From Pseudomonas sp. ZH-FAD (lineage in GTDB: Bacteria > Pseudomonadota > Gammaproteobacteria > Pseudomonadales > Pseudomonadaceae), in contig NZ_PGLR01000045.1 of assembly GCF_002803095.1 (NCBI RefSeq), positions 1 to 47,676 of the forward strand: 47,676 bases of DNA, given 5' to 3'. The stretch's first letter is position 1; each line of letters begins with the position of its first letter. The position numbers were made by a program, and so were the translations under genes. Under the pieces are notes generated by a model. That model saw only the letters and a program-made list of their open reading frames with translations. It was not told the origin of the DNA and made no database searches. Positions 15,620 to 23,364 of this stretch are shown one piece after another.

Positions 15620-17392
15620 CTAGAACTGCTCTGCAGCCAGACCATAAAGCGGCTGGCTGCCGGCACGAATGCTCGCCTCCAGGCTCAGGGTGCGCGGCAG
15701 CAGACGGGCGAAGAAGAACTCGGCGGTGGCCAGCTTGCCGCCATAGAAGGCCTCGTCTTCGCCCTGCTTGCTTTGCGCCACGGCGGCCATGCGTGCCCAC
15801 ATGTAGGCGTAGGCGACGTAGCCGAACAGATGCAGGTACTCCACCGAGGCGGCGCCGACGGCGTTAGGCTCGCTCTTGGCCTGCTCCAGCAGCCAGCCGC
15901 TGACCGCCTCCAGGCGCTCCAGGGCCTCGATCAGGCGTTCGCGGTAAGGCGATTCATGGGCATGGGCGAAGTCGCGCACCTCGGCGGCGAACAGTCGCAG
16001 CGCGGCGCCGCCGTTGGCCACCACCTTGCGCCCGAGCAGGTCGAGTGCCTGGATGCCGTTGGTGCCTTCGTAGATCTGTGCGATGCGCACGTCGCGTACC
16101 AGCTGTTCCTGGCCCCATTCGCGGATATAGCCGTGGCCGCCGAATACCTGCTGGCCATGCACGCAGCTTTCCAGCCCGGTGTCGGTGAAGAAGGCCTTGG
16201 CCACCGGGGTGAGCAGGGCGACCAGGGCTTCGGCGTTCTGCCGCTCGTCGGCATCCTCGACGTACTTGGCCAGATCCAGTTGCTGACCAACGTAGCAGGC
16301 GAATGCGCGACCACCCTCGTTCAGCGCCTTCATGGTCAGCAGCATGCGGCGTACGTCGGCGTGGACGATGATCGGGTCGGCGACCTTGTCGTGGTTCACC
16401 GGGCCGGTGGCGGCGCGGCTCTGGATGCGTTCGCGGGCGTAGCTGACGGCCGACTGATAGGACGCCTCGGCGCAGCCGATGCCCTGGATGCCGATGGACA
16501 GACGCTCGTAGTTCATCATGGTGAACATCGCCGCCAGGCCCTTGTTCACTTCGCCGATCAGGTAGCCGGTGGCGCCATCGAAGTTCATCACGCAGGTGGC
16601 CGAGGCCTTGATGCCCATCTTGTGCTCGATCGAGCCGCAACTCACGGCGTTGCGTGCACCCAGGCTGCCGTCGGCATTGACCATCACCTTGGGCACCAGG
16701 AACAGCGAGATGCCCTTCGGCCCGGCCGGTGCGTCCGGCAGCTTGGCCAGCACCAGATGGATGATGTTCTCGGTCAGGTCCTGCTCACCGCCGGTGATAA
16801 AGATCTTGCTGCCGGTGATCCTGTAGCTGCCGTCGGCCTGCGGCTCGGCGCGGGTGCGGATGATGCCCAGATCGGTGCCGGCATGGGCCTCGGTCAGGCA
16901 CATGGAGCCGGCCCAGCGGCCTTCGTACATCGGCGGCAGGTAGGTGGTTTTAAGGTCTTCGCTGGCGTGGGCGTCGATGGCCAGGCAGGCGCCGGAGCTC
17001 AGCGCCGAGTACAGCGCGAAGCTGGAACCGGCGGCGTAAAGCATCTCCTCGAAGGCCACGGCGAGCATCTTGGGCATGCCCATGCCGCCGTAATTCGGGT
17101 TGCCGGACAGGCCCACCCAGCCGCCTTCGGTGTATGTGGCATAGGCCTCGCGAAAACCTGCCGGGGTACGCACATCGCCATCGATCCATTGCGCGCCTTC
17201 CTCGTCGCCGCTGCGATTCAGCGGAGCGATCAGGCTGCCGGTGACCTTGGCCGCTTCTTCGAGGATGGCGTCGGCGGTGTCGGCATCGACGGTTTCCGCC
17301 AGGGCCGGCAGACGTGCCCACAGGCTCGGCGCCTGGAAGACTTCATGAAGGACGAAGCGCATATCGCGCAGCGGGGCGTTGAATTCGGGCAT
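15620..17392 (-). CDS. Acyl-CoA dehydrogenase with extra C-terminal domain
   Basis: A 590-residue FAD-dependent acyl-CoA dehydrogenase of the longer subfamily that includes 3-methylthiopropanoyl-CoA dehydrogenase DmdC. It introduces the alpha-beta double bond into an acyl-CoA. The flavin/substrate motif LTEAHAGTDLGIIRTRAEP lies near residue 165, followed by ITGSKIFITGGEQD. The catalytic glutamate sits in QIYEGTNGIQALDLLGRK near residue 445, and the extra helical domain follows it. The start lies about 57 bases past the permease gene. Context with an AMP-forming synthetase suggests degradation of a small or medium acyl substrate; the DmdC assignment is not provable here. Confidence 0.93.
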   Translation of the reverse strand: MPEFNAPLRDMRFVLHEVFQAPSLWARLPALAETVDADTADAILEEAAKVTGSLIAPLNRSGDEEGAQWIDGDVRTPAGFREAYATYTEGGWVGLSGNPNYGGMGMPKMLAVAFEEMLYAAGSSFALYSALSSGACLAIDAHASEDLKTTYLPPMYEGRWAGSMCLTEAHAGTDLGIIRTRAEPQADGSYRITGSKIFITGGEQDLTENIIHLVLAKLPDAPAGPKGISLFLVPKVMVNADGSLGARNAVSCGSIEHKMGIKASATCVMNFDGATGYLIGEVNKGLAAMFTMMNYERLSIGIQGIGCAEASYQSAVSYARERIQSRAATGPVNHDKVADPIIVHADVRRMLLTMKALNEGGRAFACYVGQQLDLAKYVEDADERQNAEALVALLTPVAKAFFTDTGLESCVHGQQVFGGHGYIREWGQEQLVRDVRIAQIYEGTNGIQALDLLGRKVVANGGAALRLFAAEVRDFAHAHESPYRERLIEALERLEAVSGWLLEQAKSEPNAVGAASVEYLHLFGYVAYAYMWARMAAVAQSKQGEDEAFYGGKLATAEFFFARLLPRTLSLEASIRAGSQPLYGLAAEQF

Positions 17393-17449
17393 GGTGCAAC
17401 CTCGACAGCAGTGGCGCCGACGAGCGCGGCGCTGGGTGAACGAAAGAAC

Positions 17450-18823
17450 TCAGTCGGCCTTGGCCGCTTCGTTCGGTTTGTCCTTGATGCTGGTGAATTT
17501 AAGCAGATGGGTGCGTTCGACCAGAATGTACAGCGCAGCACCCGCGGCCAGGCCCCAGCCCGCGCCGTAGACGGCGAGCACCACACCCATGGTGCCGGCG
17601 ATGCCGCGCTCGGTGTTGTTGTTGAGCTGCTCGAAGCCGACCATCAGGCAGATGTAACCGGTGAGGATCAGCGTCAGCGACAGGGCGATCGGCAGTACCG
17701 GCTGGAAGAAACTGACCAGCGGCAGCATGAACAGCGCGGCGAAGCCAGTGATCCAGAAGGTACCGGCGCCACTGTATATCGAGTCCATCGCCTTGCGCCC
17801 GTACTTGTAGCGCTCGGCCATGGTCGCCGCCACGGCGGTCCACAGCGGGCCGGCCAGGCCCGGGTAGGGCGCGAAGAAGGCGTGCAGGGCGTTGCGGATG
17901 GCGGTCACCAGGTGGATGCGGTCAACGTTGTTTTCGATCACCTCGTCGGTGCGCAGTTCATCGGCGCGCTGCATCAGCGACTGGCCGACGATAATGTCGC
18001 CGAAGGCGATCACGTAGGCGATCACCGCGGTGGGCACGGCCAGCATGAACACGTCGAGGCTGGGGAAGCCGACGTTGAACGGCAGGTAGTTCCACATTTC
18101 GCCGAAGGCCGGCGCGGTGATGCCCCATTTGACGTCCGGCATCTTGTACTCGCCCACGGCGATGCCGATGAAGATGGCGATCAGCATGCCCGGCACCATG
18201 CCGTAGTTGACGATCTTGCGCGCCAGCGGCACGCGCTCGGTCAGGCCCTTGAACGACACCGAGAACATCAGGTACAGGCAGATCAGGCTGCCGAGAACCA
18301 GGGAGATCGGCGTGTTGGCCAGGCGGCCGCCGGCGCTGATCTCGCCCATCAGCGCGGCGATGCCGGCGCCGATGATGATGCCGCCCTTCATCGAGTTGGG
18401 AATCAGCCGCACCAGCGCGCTGCCCAGGCGGGTGACGCCGAGGAAGAGGAAGATCACGAACACCAGGAACTGCAGGGCGAACAGCGCCTGAATGGCCGCG
18501 GGACCTGGCTCGTAATTGCCGAGAAACAGCAGCACCACCGGAATGCCGGGAGTGATCCAGCCGGGCACCAGCGGCACGCCGAGCAGCGCCGGCAGCATGA
18601 AGCCGATGCCGCACACCACCACGTAGGCCAGGGCCACGTCGTAGGGCAGGCCGAGGTATTTCTCCAGCAGCGGGATCATTGCCAGGCTGACCACGAACAT
18701 GATCAGTGCCTGCAGCATCTCGGCGGTTTCCCAGCGGTAATGCACGAACGGCAGGCGCAGCTTGAACGGGCCGAGGGGCCAGTACGGTTGTTCGTCGCCG
18801 TCACGACGCTTGAAAATTTGCAT
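17450..18823 (-). CDS. Nucleobase/xanthine-type (NCS2-like) permease
   Basis: A 457-residue inner-membrane protein with roughly twelve hydrophobic segments, resembling NCS2/SLC23-type permeases. Visible are the TM1 region (LQALIMFVVSLAMIPLLEK), a Pro/Gly-rich re-entrant segment (GVPLVPGWITPGIPVVLLFLG), a glycine-rich helix (MKGGIIIGAGIAALMGEISAGG) and the substrate-helix region PTAVIAYVIAFGDIIVGQSL. Position between an acyl-CoA synthetase and an acyl-CoA dehydrogenase suggests it imports the acid these genes process rather than a nucleobase; that is inference. No ribosome site stronger than GAGAACC is visible. Confidence 0.7.
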   Translation of the reverse strand: MQIFKRRDGDEQPYWPLGPFKLRLPFVHYRWETAEMLQALIMFVVSLAMIPLLEKYLGLPYDVALAYVVVCGIGFMLPALLGVPLVPGWITPGIPVVLLFLGNYEPGPAAIQALFALQFLVFVIFLFLGVTRLGSALVRLIPNSMKGGIIIGAGIAALMGEISAGGRLANTPISLVLGSLICLYLMFSVSFKGLTERVPLARKIVNYGMVPGMLIAIFIGIAVGEYKMPDVKWGITAPAFGEMWNYLPFNVGFPSLDVFMLAVPTAVIAYVIAFGDIIVGQSLMQRADELRTDEVIENNVDRIHLVTAIRNALHAFFAPYPGLAGPLWTAVAATMAERYKYGRKAMDSIYSGAGTFWITGFAALFMLPLVSFFQPVLPIALSLTLILTGYICLMVGFEQLNNNTERGIAGTMGVVLAVYGAGWGLAAGAALYILVERTHLLKFTSIKDKPNEAAKAD

Positions 18824-18885
18824 GAGGGTTCTCCGTCGGCCGCCTGGGCCGGTTCTTGTTGTTGTGCAAACGGTGGGCTGCGGTC

Positions 18886-18934
18886 TGTGGGAGGCGCTTT
18901 AGCGGCGACGCTCGCGGCTGAAGCCCCTCCCACA
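18886..18934. repeat. REPIN between the acyl-CoA synthetase and permease genes
   Basis: Two oppositely oriented REP units, GTGGGAGGCGCTTTAGCGGC and GCGGCTGAAGCCCCTCCCAC, form a near-perfect hairpin. The same sequence family recurs at 22625-22684. It lies between synthetase and permease genes on the same strand, so it may reduce or stabilise the downstream transcript. Confidence 0.85.
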
Positions 18935-18939
18935 AGGGA

Positions 18940-20559
18940 TCAGAGGGCCTTGGCCATATCGCGCAGGACGAACTTCTGGATCTTGCCGGTGCTGGTCTTG
19001 GGCAACTGGGCGAAGACCACGGTCTTGGGTACCTTGAAGCCGGCCAGGTGCTCGCGGCAGAAGGTCATGATCTCGTTGTCGCTGACCTGCTGGCCGGTCT
19101 TCAGGGTGATGAAGGCGCAGGGCGTCTCGCCCCATTTCTCGTCCGGGCGGGCGACCACGGCCGCCTCCAGCACCGCCGGGTGGCGATAGAGCACGCCTTC
19201 GACCTCGATGGTGGAGATGTTCTCGCCGCCGGAGATGATGATGTCCTTGAGGCGGTCGCGGATCTCCACATAGCCGTCGGTATGGCACACGCCCAGGTCG
19301 CCGGTGTGGAACCAGCCGCCCTCGAAGGCCTCGGCGGTGGCGCTGGGGTTCTTCAGGTAGCCCTTCATCACGGTGTTGCCGCGCATGAAGATCTCGCCGA
19401 TGGTCTGGCCGTCACGCGGTACCGGCTCCAGGGTTTTCGGGTCGGCGACCATCACCCCTTCCAGGGTCGGGTAGCGCACCCCCTGGCGCGCCTTGATGGT
19501 GGCGCGCTCCTCCAGCGGCAGTTCGTCCCATTCCGCGTGCCAGGCGCACAGGGTCACCGGGCCGTAGACCTCGGTCAGGCCGTACACATGGGTGACATGG
19601 ATGCCCATCTCCTCCACCGCGCCGATCACCTTCGCCGGTGGCGCAGCGCCGGCGACCATGGCCTTGACCGGGTGATCGATGGCCGCCTTGGCCTCGGCCG
19701 GCATGTTCACCAGGGCGTTGAGCACGATGGGCGCGCCGCACAGGTGGGTGACCTGCTCGTCGCGGATCAGGGTGAGGATCTTCGCCGGGTCGACGCGGCG
19801 CAGGAACACATGCACCCCCGCCAGTGCAGTGACCGTCCAGGGGTAGCACCAGCCGTTGCAGTGGAACATCGGCAACGTCCACAGGTAGACCGGGTGGTTG
19901 CCCATGGCCCAGGTCATCTGGTTGCCCATGGCGTTGAGGAAGGCGCCGCGGTGGTGGTAGACCACGCCCTTGGGGTTGCCGGTGGTGCCGGAGGTGTAGT
20001 TGAGGCTGATGGCCTGCCACTCGTCCGTCGGCCACTGCCAGGCGAATTCGGGGTCGCCCTCAGCGAGGAAGGCCTCGTAGTCCAGGTTGCTGACCGCCTG
20101 GCCCTCGCCGTACTCGGGGTCGTCGACGTCGATCACCAGCGGCGGGTGGTCGAGCATGCCGATGGCAGCGTGGATCACATCGAAGAACTCGCGGTCGGCG
20201 ATCACCACCTTGGCTTCGCCATGCTGCAGCATGAAGGCGATGGCCTCGGCATCCAGGCGTACGTTGAGGGTGTTGAGCACTGCGCCGATCATCGGCACGC
20301 CGAAATGCGCTTCGAGCATGGCCGGAATGTTCGGCAGCATCACCGCCACCGTGTCGCCCTGGCCGATGCCGCGGCCGGCCAGCGCCGAGGCCAGGCGCCG
20401 GCAGCGCGCGTAGGTCTCGGCCCAGTTGCGGCGAATCGAGCCATGCACCACGGCCGGATAGTGCGGGTAAACCGCCGCGGTACGCTCGATGAAGCTCAGG
20501 GGGCTGAGGGCGACGTGGTTGACGGCGGCGCGGCCGAGGCCCTGCTCGTAGATCGACAT
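18940..20559 (-). CDS. AMP-forming acyl-CoA synthetase (DmdB-like)
   Basis: A 539-residue adenylate-forming ligase that activates a carboxylic acid with ATP and CoA. The motifs are the P-loop LNYTSGTTGNPKGVVYHH near residue 185, the A5 motif HVYGLTEVYGPVT, A7 WFHTGDLGVCHTDGYVEIRDRLKDIIISGGENIS (in two pieces, near 415) and the catalytic lysine in PKTSTGKIQKFVLR near residue 526. Overall it resembles the 3-(methylthio)propanoyl-CoA ligase/medium-chain ligase branch. From memory, P. aeruginosa has a related synthetase (PA4198) next to the bfiSR two-component genes, as here. It is divergent from the kinase, with tandem palindromes between. Confidence 0.92.
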   Translation of the reverse strand: MSIYEQGLGRAAVNHVALSPLSFIERTAAVYPHYPAVVHGSIRRNWAETYARCRRLASALAGRGIGQGDTVAVMLPNIPAMLEAHFGVPMIGAVLNTLNVRLDAEAIAFMLQHGEAKVVIADREFFDVIHAAIGMLDHPPLVIDVDDPEYGEGQAVSNLDYEAFLAEGDPEFAWQWPTDEWQAISLNYTSGTTGNPKGVVYHHRGAFLNAMGNQMTWAMGNHPVYLWTLPMFHCNGWCYPWTVTALAGVHVFLRRVDPAKILTLIRDEQVTHLCGAPIVLNALVNMPAEAKAAIDHPVKAMVAGAAPPAKVIGAVEEMGIHVTHVYGLTEVYGPVTLCAWHAEWDELPLEERATIKARQGVRYPTLEGVMVADPKTLEPVPRDGQTIGEIFMRGNTVMKGYLKNPSATAEAFEGGWFHTGDLGVCHTDGYVEIRDRLKDIIISGGENISTIEVEGVLYRHPAVLEAAVVARPDEKWGETPCAFITLKTGQQVSDNEIMTFCREHLAGFKVPKTVVFAQLPKTSTGKIQKFVLRDMAKAL

Positions 20560-20600
20560 GGCGGATACACCTTTGGCTGATTGTTAGCTCTGGTTATTCC

Positions 20601-20655
20601 GGTAATGATGCAGGCATTACCGAAGCTTGCTGGCGGTAATTTATAGGTCATTACT
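20601..20655. promoter_or_regulatory. Two GGTAAT-N9-ATTACY palindromes between synthetase and kinase genes
   Basis: Site 1 is GGTAAT (20601-20606), nine bases, ATTACC (20616-20621). Site 2 is GGTAAT (20635-20640), nine bases, ATTACT (20650-20655). Centres are 34 bases apart, about three helical turns, on the same DNA face. They sit in the 141-base divergent gap and are good candidates for dimer-binding operators controlling both directions. The adjacent FixJ-type regulator is the obvious candidate ligand, unproven. Confidence 0.55.
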
Positions 20656-20700
20656 AGCAAATATGGAAGTTGTACCAAGGTTTTATAGAATAATTACTAT

Positions 20701-22635
20701 ATGAAGACTGACGCTCATCTCTCCGCCGTTCCCCTGCAGTCCTGGCTGCGCATCCAGCGCGAGGCGCCGCCGCTGGGCGAGCGGGCCGAGGCCCTACGCC
20801 AGGCTCTGCTGGGCTGCCCGCAGGTGCGCCAGGCCTGGTACCTGGCCTGGCAGCCGGCCAGTCGCACCTACGCTCAGGTGGACGGAGGACCGCGCCTGCC
20901 GCCGGGCATGGGCGACCCGCTGGAGGCCAGTGACGAGACGCTGTTCGCCGCGCTTGGCGAACAATCGAGCCTGCCCTTCGACGCCCTGCGCCGGCTGCCC
21001 TGCTGGCTGGCCGGGCGTCTGCGCCGCGCCGCGCTGCATCATGGCCAGGCGCTGGCCCTGCAGCTGCAGCCCGGCCAGCCCGGCGTGCTGCTGTTGCAGG
21101 TCGACGAGGCGGCCGGGCTGGAATGGCTGCCCTGGCTGCGTGAGCTGCTGGTGCAGATGGTCGAACTGGCCTCGGGGCTGGCGCGCAGTGCACCGTTGCT
21201 GTCGGCCGACCCGCAGCCGGCGCTGCTGCTCGACGCCGAGGCGCGCCTGCTGGAAAGCAATGCGGCGCTGCAGGCGCTGCTTGGCGAGCGCGCGCTGGCT
21301 CAGGTCGGCGCGCTGTTGCCGGTCAACCATCTGCCGCTGGTGCGCGCCTGCCTGGAGCAGGCGCGTGCCATCGAGGCGGTGGAGGCGCAGGACGGCGAGC
21401 GTATCCTGATCTGGAGTTTCGTCCCCGATGTCGCCGAGCGGCGGGTGCTGGCGCGCTGCCGCGAGGCCACCCGCGAGGTCCGCGAACAGCGCGAGGCCGC
21501 GCGGGCGCGGCGGCTGTACCGGCTGATCACCGAGAACACCACCGACCTGATTTCCCGGCATACGCCGGGCGGCGTGTTTCTCGACGCCTCGCCGGCCTGC
21601 TGGACGCTGCTCGGCTACTGGCCGGAAGAACTGCGCGGCATGGCGGTCGACGGCCTGCTGCATCCGCAGGACCAACCGCAGCAGGCCAAGCAGGCGCGCG
21701 AGGCGCTGGAGCAGGACGGTTATCACACCATGACCTACCGCATCCGCCACCGCGATGGCCACTACCTGTGGTTCGAGACCGCCAGCCGCGCCATTCGCGA
21801 GACCTACACCGGCGCGGTGGTGGAGGTGGTCAGCGTGTCGCGCGACATCACCGCGCGCATCCAGGCCGAGGAGAACAAGCGCCGTCTGGAGGACGAGCTG
21901 GCGCACACCACGCGGCTGATCACCCTGGGCGAGCTGGCCTCGGGCATCGCCCACGAGATCAACCAGCCGCTGGCGGCGGTGGTCAACTACGCCAGCGCCA
22001 GCCAGCGCTACCTGCAGGGTATCGGTGGCGATCCGGCCGGTGTCGACAAGGTGGCCCAGGGCCTGGCGCGCATCACCGAACACGCCAACCACGCCGCGGT
22101 GGTGATCAGGCGTTTGCGCGCCTTCCTGCGCAAGGGCCAGCGGCGCATGCAGGCGCTCAATCTGGCCGAGGTGGCGAATGAGGCGGTGCGTCTGTGCAAC
22201 TGGGAGGCCGGTGCGGCGCAGGTGGCGGTCAGCGACGTCTTGCCGGACAATCTGCCGCCGGTATTCGCCGACCGCGTACTGCTCGAACAGGTGCTGCTCA
22301 ACCTGCTGCGCAATGCCATCGATGCCAACCGCGAGCGCCACCCGGGCGCGCCTTCGCAGGTGCGACTGGAGGCCGGCGAGTGCGACGGCGGCCTGGCGAT
22401 CCGGGTGATCGATCAGGGGCCGGGCGTCAGCGACGAGCAGATGGCCAAGTTGTTCACCCCCTTCTACACCAGCAAGGCGGACGGCCTGGGGCTCGGCCTG
22501 TCCATGAGCCGCAGCATCGTCGAAGGCTTTGGCGGGGCGCTGGAGGCATTGCCCGTCGAGGGCGGCGGGTTGTGCCTGGAGTGCCGTTTGCCGCTGGGCA
22601 GGGACGATGAGTCGTTGTCGAAAAGTCGCGGCTAA
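20701..22635 (+). CDS. PAS sensor histidine kinase, FixL/BfiS-like
   Basis: A 644-residue soluble histidine kinase without clear membrane helices. An N-terminal region of about 270 residues is unassigned; a PAS domain follows (LITENTTDLISRHTPGG to about residue 395, ending VSVSRDITARIQAEEN). The phospho-acceptor helix is LASGIAHEINQPLAAVVNY with His418, and the ATPase domain has N box LLNLLRNAIDAN, G1 VIDQGPGV, F box FTPFYTSK and G2 GLGLGLSMS. The group is that of FixL/DctB-like kinases. No ribosome site precedes ATG. The final codons and stop lie inside a REP unit. By neighbourhood it could be the BfiS counterpart (from memory). Confidence 0.88.
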   Translation: MKTDAHLSAVPLQSWLRIQREAPPLGERAEALRQALLGCPQVRQAWYLAWQPASRTYAQVDGGPRLPPGMGDPLEASDETLFAALGEQSSLPFDALRRLPCWLAGRLRRAALHHGQALALQLQPGQPGVLLLQVDEAAGLEWLPWLRELLVQMVELASGLARSAPLLSADPQPALLLDAEARLLESNAALQALLGERALAQVGALLPVNHLPLVRACLEQARAIEAVEAQDGERILIWSFVPDVAERRVLARCREATREVREQREAARARRLYRLITENTTDLISRHTPGGVFLDASPACWTLLGYWPEELRGMAVDGLLHPQDQPQQAKQAREALEQDGYHTMTYRIRHRDGHYLWFETASRAIRETYTGAVVEVVSVSRDITARIQAEENKRRLEDELAHTTRLITLGELASGIAHEINQPLAAVVNYASASQRYLQGIGGDPAGVDKVAQGLARITEHANHAAVVIRRLRAFLRKGQRRMQALNLAEVANEAVRLCNWEAGAAQVAVSDVLPDNLPPVFADRVLLEQVLLNLLRNAIDANRERHPGAPSQVRLEAGECDGGLAIRVIDQGPGVSDEQMAKLFTPFYTSKADGLGLGLSMSRSIVEGFGGALEALPVEGGGLCLECRLPLGRDDESLSKSRG

Positions 22636-22684
22636 AGCCCCTCCCACGGGGCATGCAAACTGTGGGAGGGGCTTTAGCCGCGAC
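22625..22684. repeat. REPIN overlapping the 3' end of the kinase gene
   Basis: Inverted REP units GTCGCGGCTAAAGCCCC plus TCCCAC (22625-22647) and GTGGGAGGGGCTTTAGCC plus GCGAC (22662-22684) form a 23-bp stem with a 14-base loop. The left unit encodes the last residues S-R-G and the TAA stop of the kinase. The element separates kinase from regulator. Confidence 0.88.
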
Positions 22685-22721
22685 CGATGAAACGCATAAC
22701 AACAAGAGGAGCAGCACAGGG

Positions 22722-23360
22722 ATGCAACAACTGGTTTATGTGGTCGATGACGACCAGGGCATGCTCGACTCGACCCTCTGGCTGCTGGAGTCGGTAGGCC
22801 TAAAGGGCGTGCCGTTCACCAGCGGTCGTGCCTTTCTCGAGGCCTGCGACCCGGCGGCCAATGCCTGCGTGCTGCTCGATGTGCGCATGCCTGGCATGGG
22901 TGGGCTGAACGTGCAGGAGGAGATGCGCGTGCGCGGTATCGACCTGCCGATCATTTTCGTCAGCGGTCACGCCGACGTGCCCATCGTGGTGCGCGCGTTC
23001 AAGGCCGGCGCGGTGGATTTCATCGAGAAGCCCTACAACGAGCAACTGCTGCTCGACAGCGTGCAGCAGGCGCTGGAGCGCCGTAAGCCTGTAACCAGGC
23101 GCGATCCGCGTCTGGCCGAGGTACAGGCGCGGCTCGATCAACTCACCCCACGTGAGCGTGACGTGCTGTTGCCATTGGTGCGCGGCTATACCAACCGTGA
23201 AGTCGCCGAGCAGCTGGATATCAGCGTGAAAACCGTCGACCTCTATCGCTCACGGGTGATGAAGCGCATGCAGGCCGAGACGCTGGCCGAGCTGGTGGGT
23301 ATGGCCATCGCCGCCGGTCTGGTGGACAGCCTGGCGTTGCGTGAGCCTGCGCGCGCCTGA
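22722..23360 (+). CDS. FixJ/LuxR-type response regulator, BfiR-like
   Basis: A 212-residue two-domain regulator. The receiver domain has the acidic pocket VVDDDQGM, phospho-acceptor Asp53 in VLLDVRMPGMGG, the switch threonine position as Ser (IFVSGHAD) and the lysine in DFIEKPYNE. The DNA-binding LuxR domain is LTPRERDVLLPLVRGYTNREVAEQL, then DISVKTVDLYRSRVMKRMQ. AAGAGGA lies upstream of ATG 22722. It is partnered with the kinase 86 bases upstream across a REPIN. Likely targets are the divergent acyl-CoA genes and its own operon through the GGTAAT palindromes; this is inference. It ends four bases before the convergent GGDEF-EAL gene, with no room for a terminator. Confidence 0.92.
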   Translation: MQQLVYVVDDDQGMLDSTLWLLESVGLKGVPFTSGRAFLEACDPAANACVLLDVRMPGMGGLNVQEEMRVRGIDLPIIFVSGHADVPIVVRAFKAGAVDFIEKPYNEQLLLDSVQQALERRKPVTRRDPRLAEVQARLDQLTPRERDVLLPLVRGYTNREVAEQLDISVKTVDLYRSRVMKRMQAETLAELVGMAIAAGLVDSLALREPARA

Positions 23361-23364
23361 GTCT

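Noticed and set aside
15773..19189. A very long open frame on the plus strand opposite the acyl-CoA dehydrogenase and permease genes
   Set aside because: It is antisense to genes with clear catalytic motifs, has His/Gln/Ala-rich low-complexity content typical of high-GC shadow frames, and has no ribosome site or domain.
19048..20580. A long plus-strand frame opposite the acyl-CoA synthetase
   Set aside because: Antisense to a gene with all adenylation motifs; composition is low-complexity His/Val/Gly.
22653..22721. A longer response regulator beginning inside the REPIN
   Set aside because: The extension is REP-derived sequence; the receiver domain and AAGAGGA site support the start at 22722.
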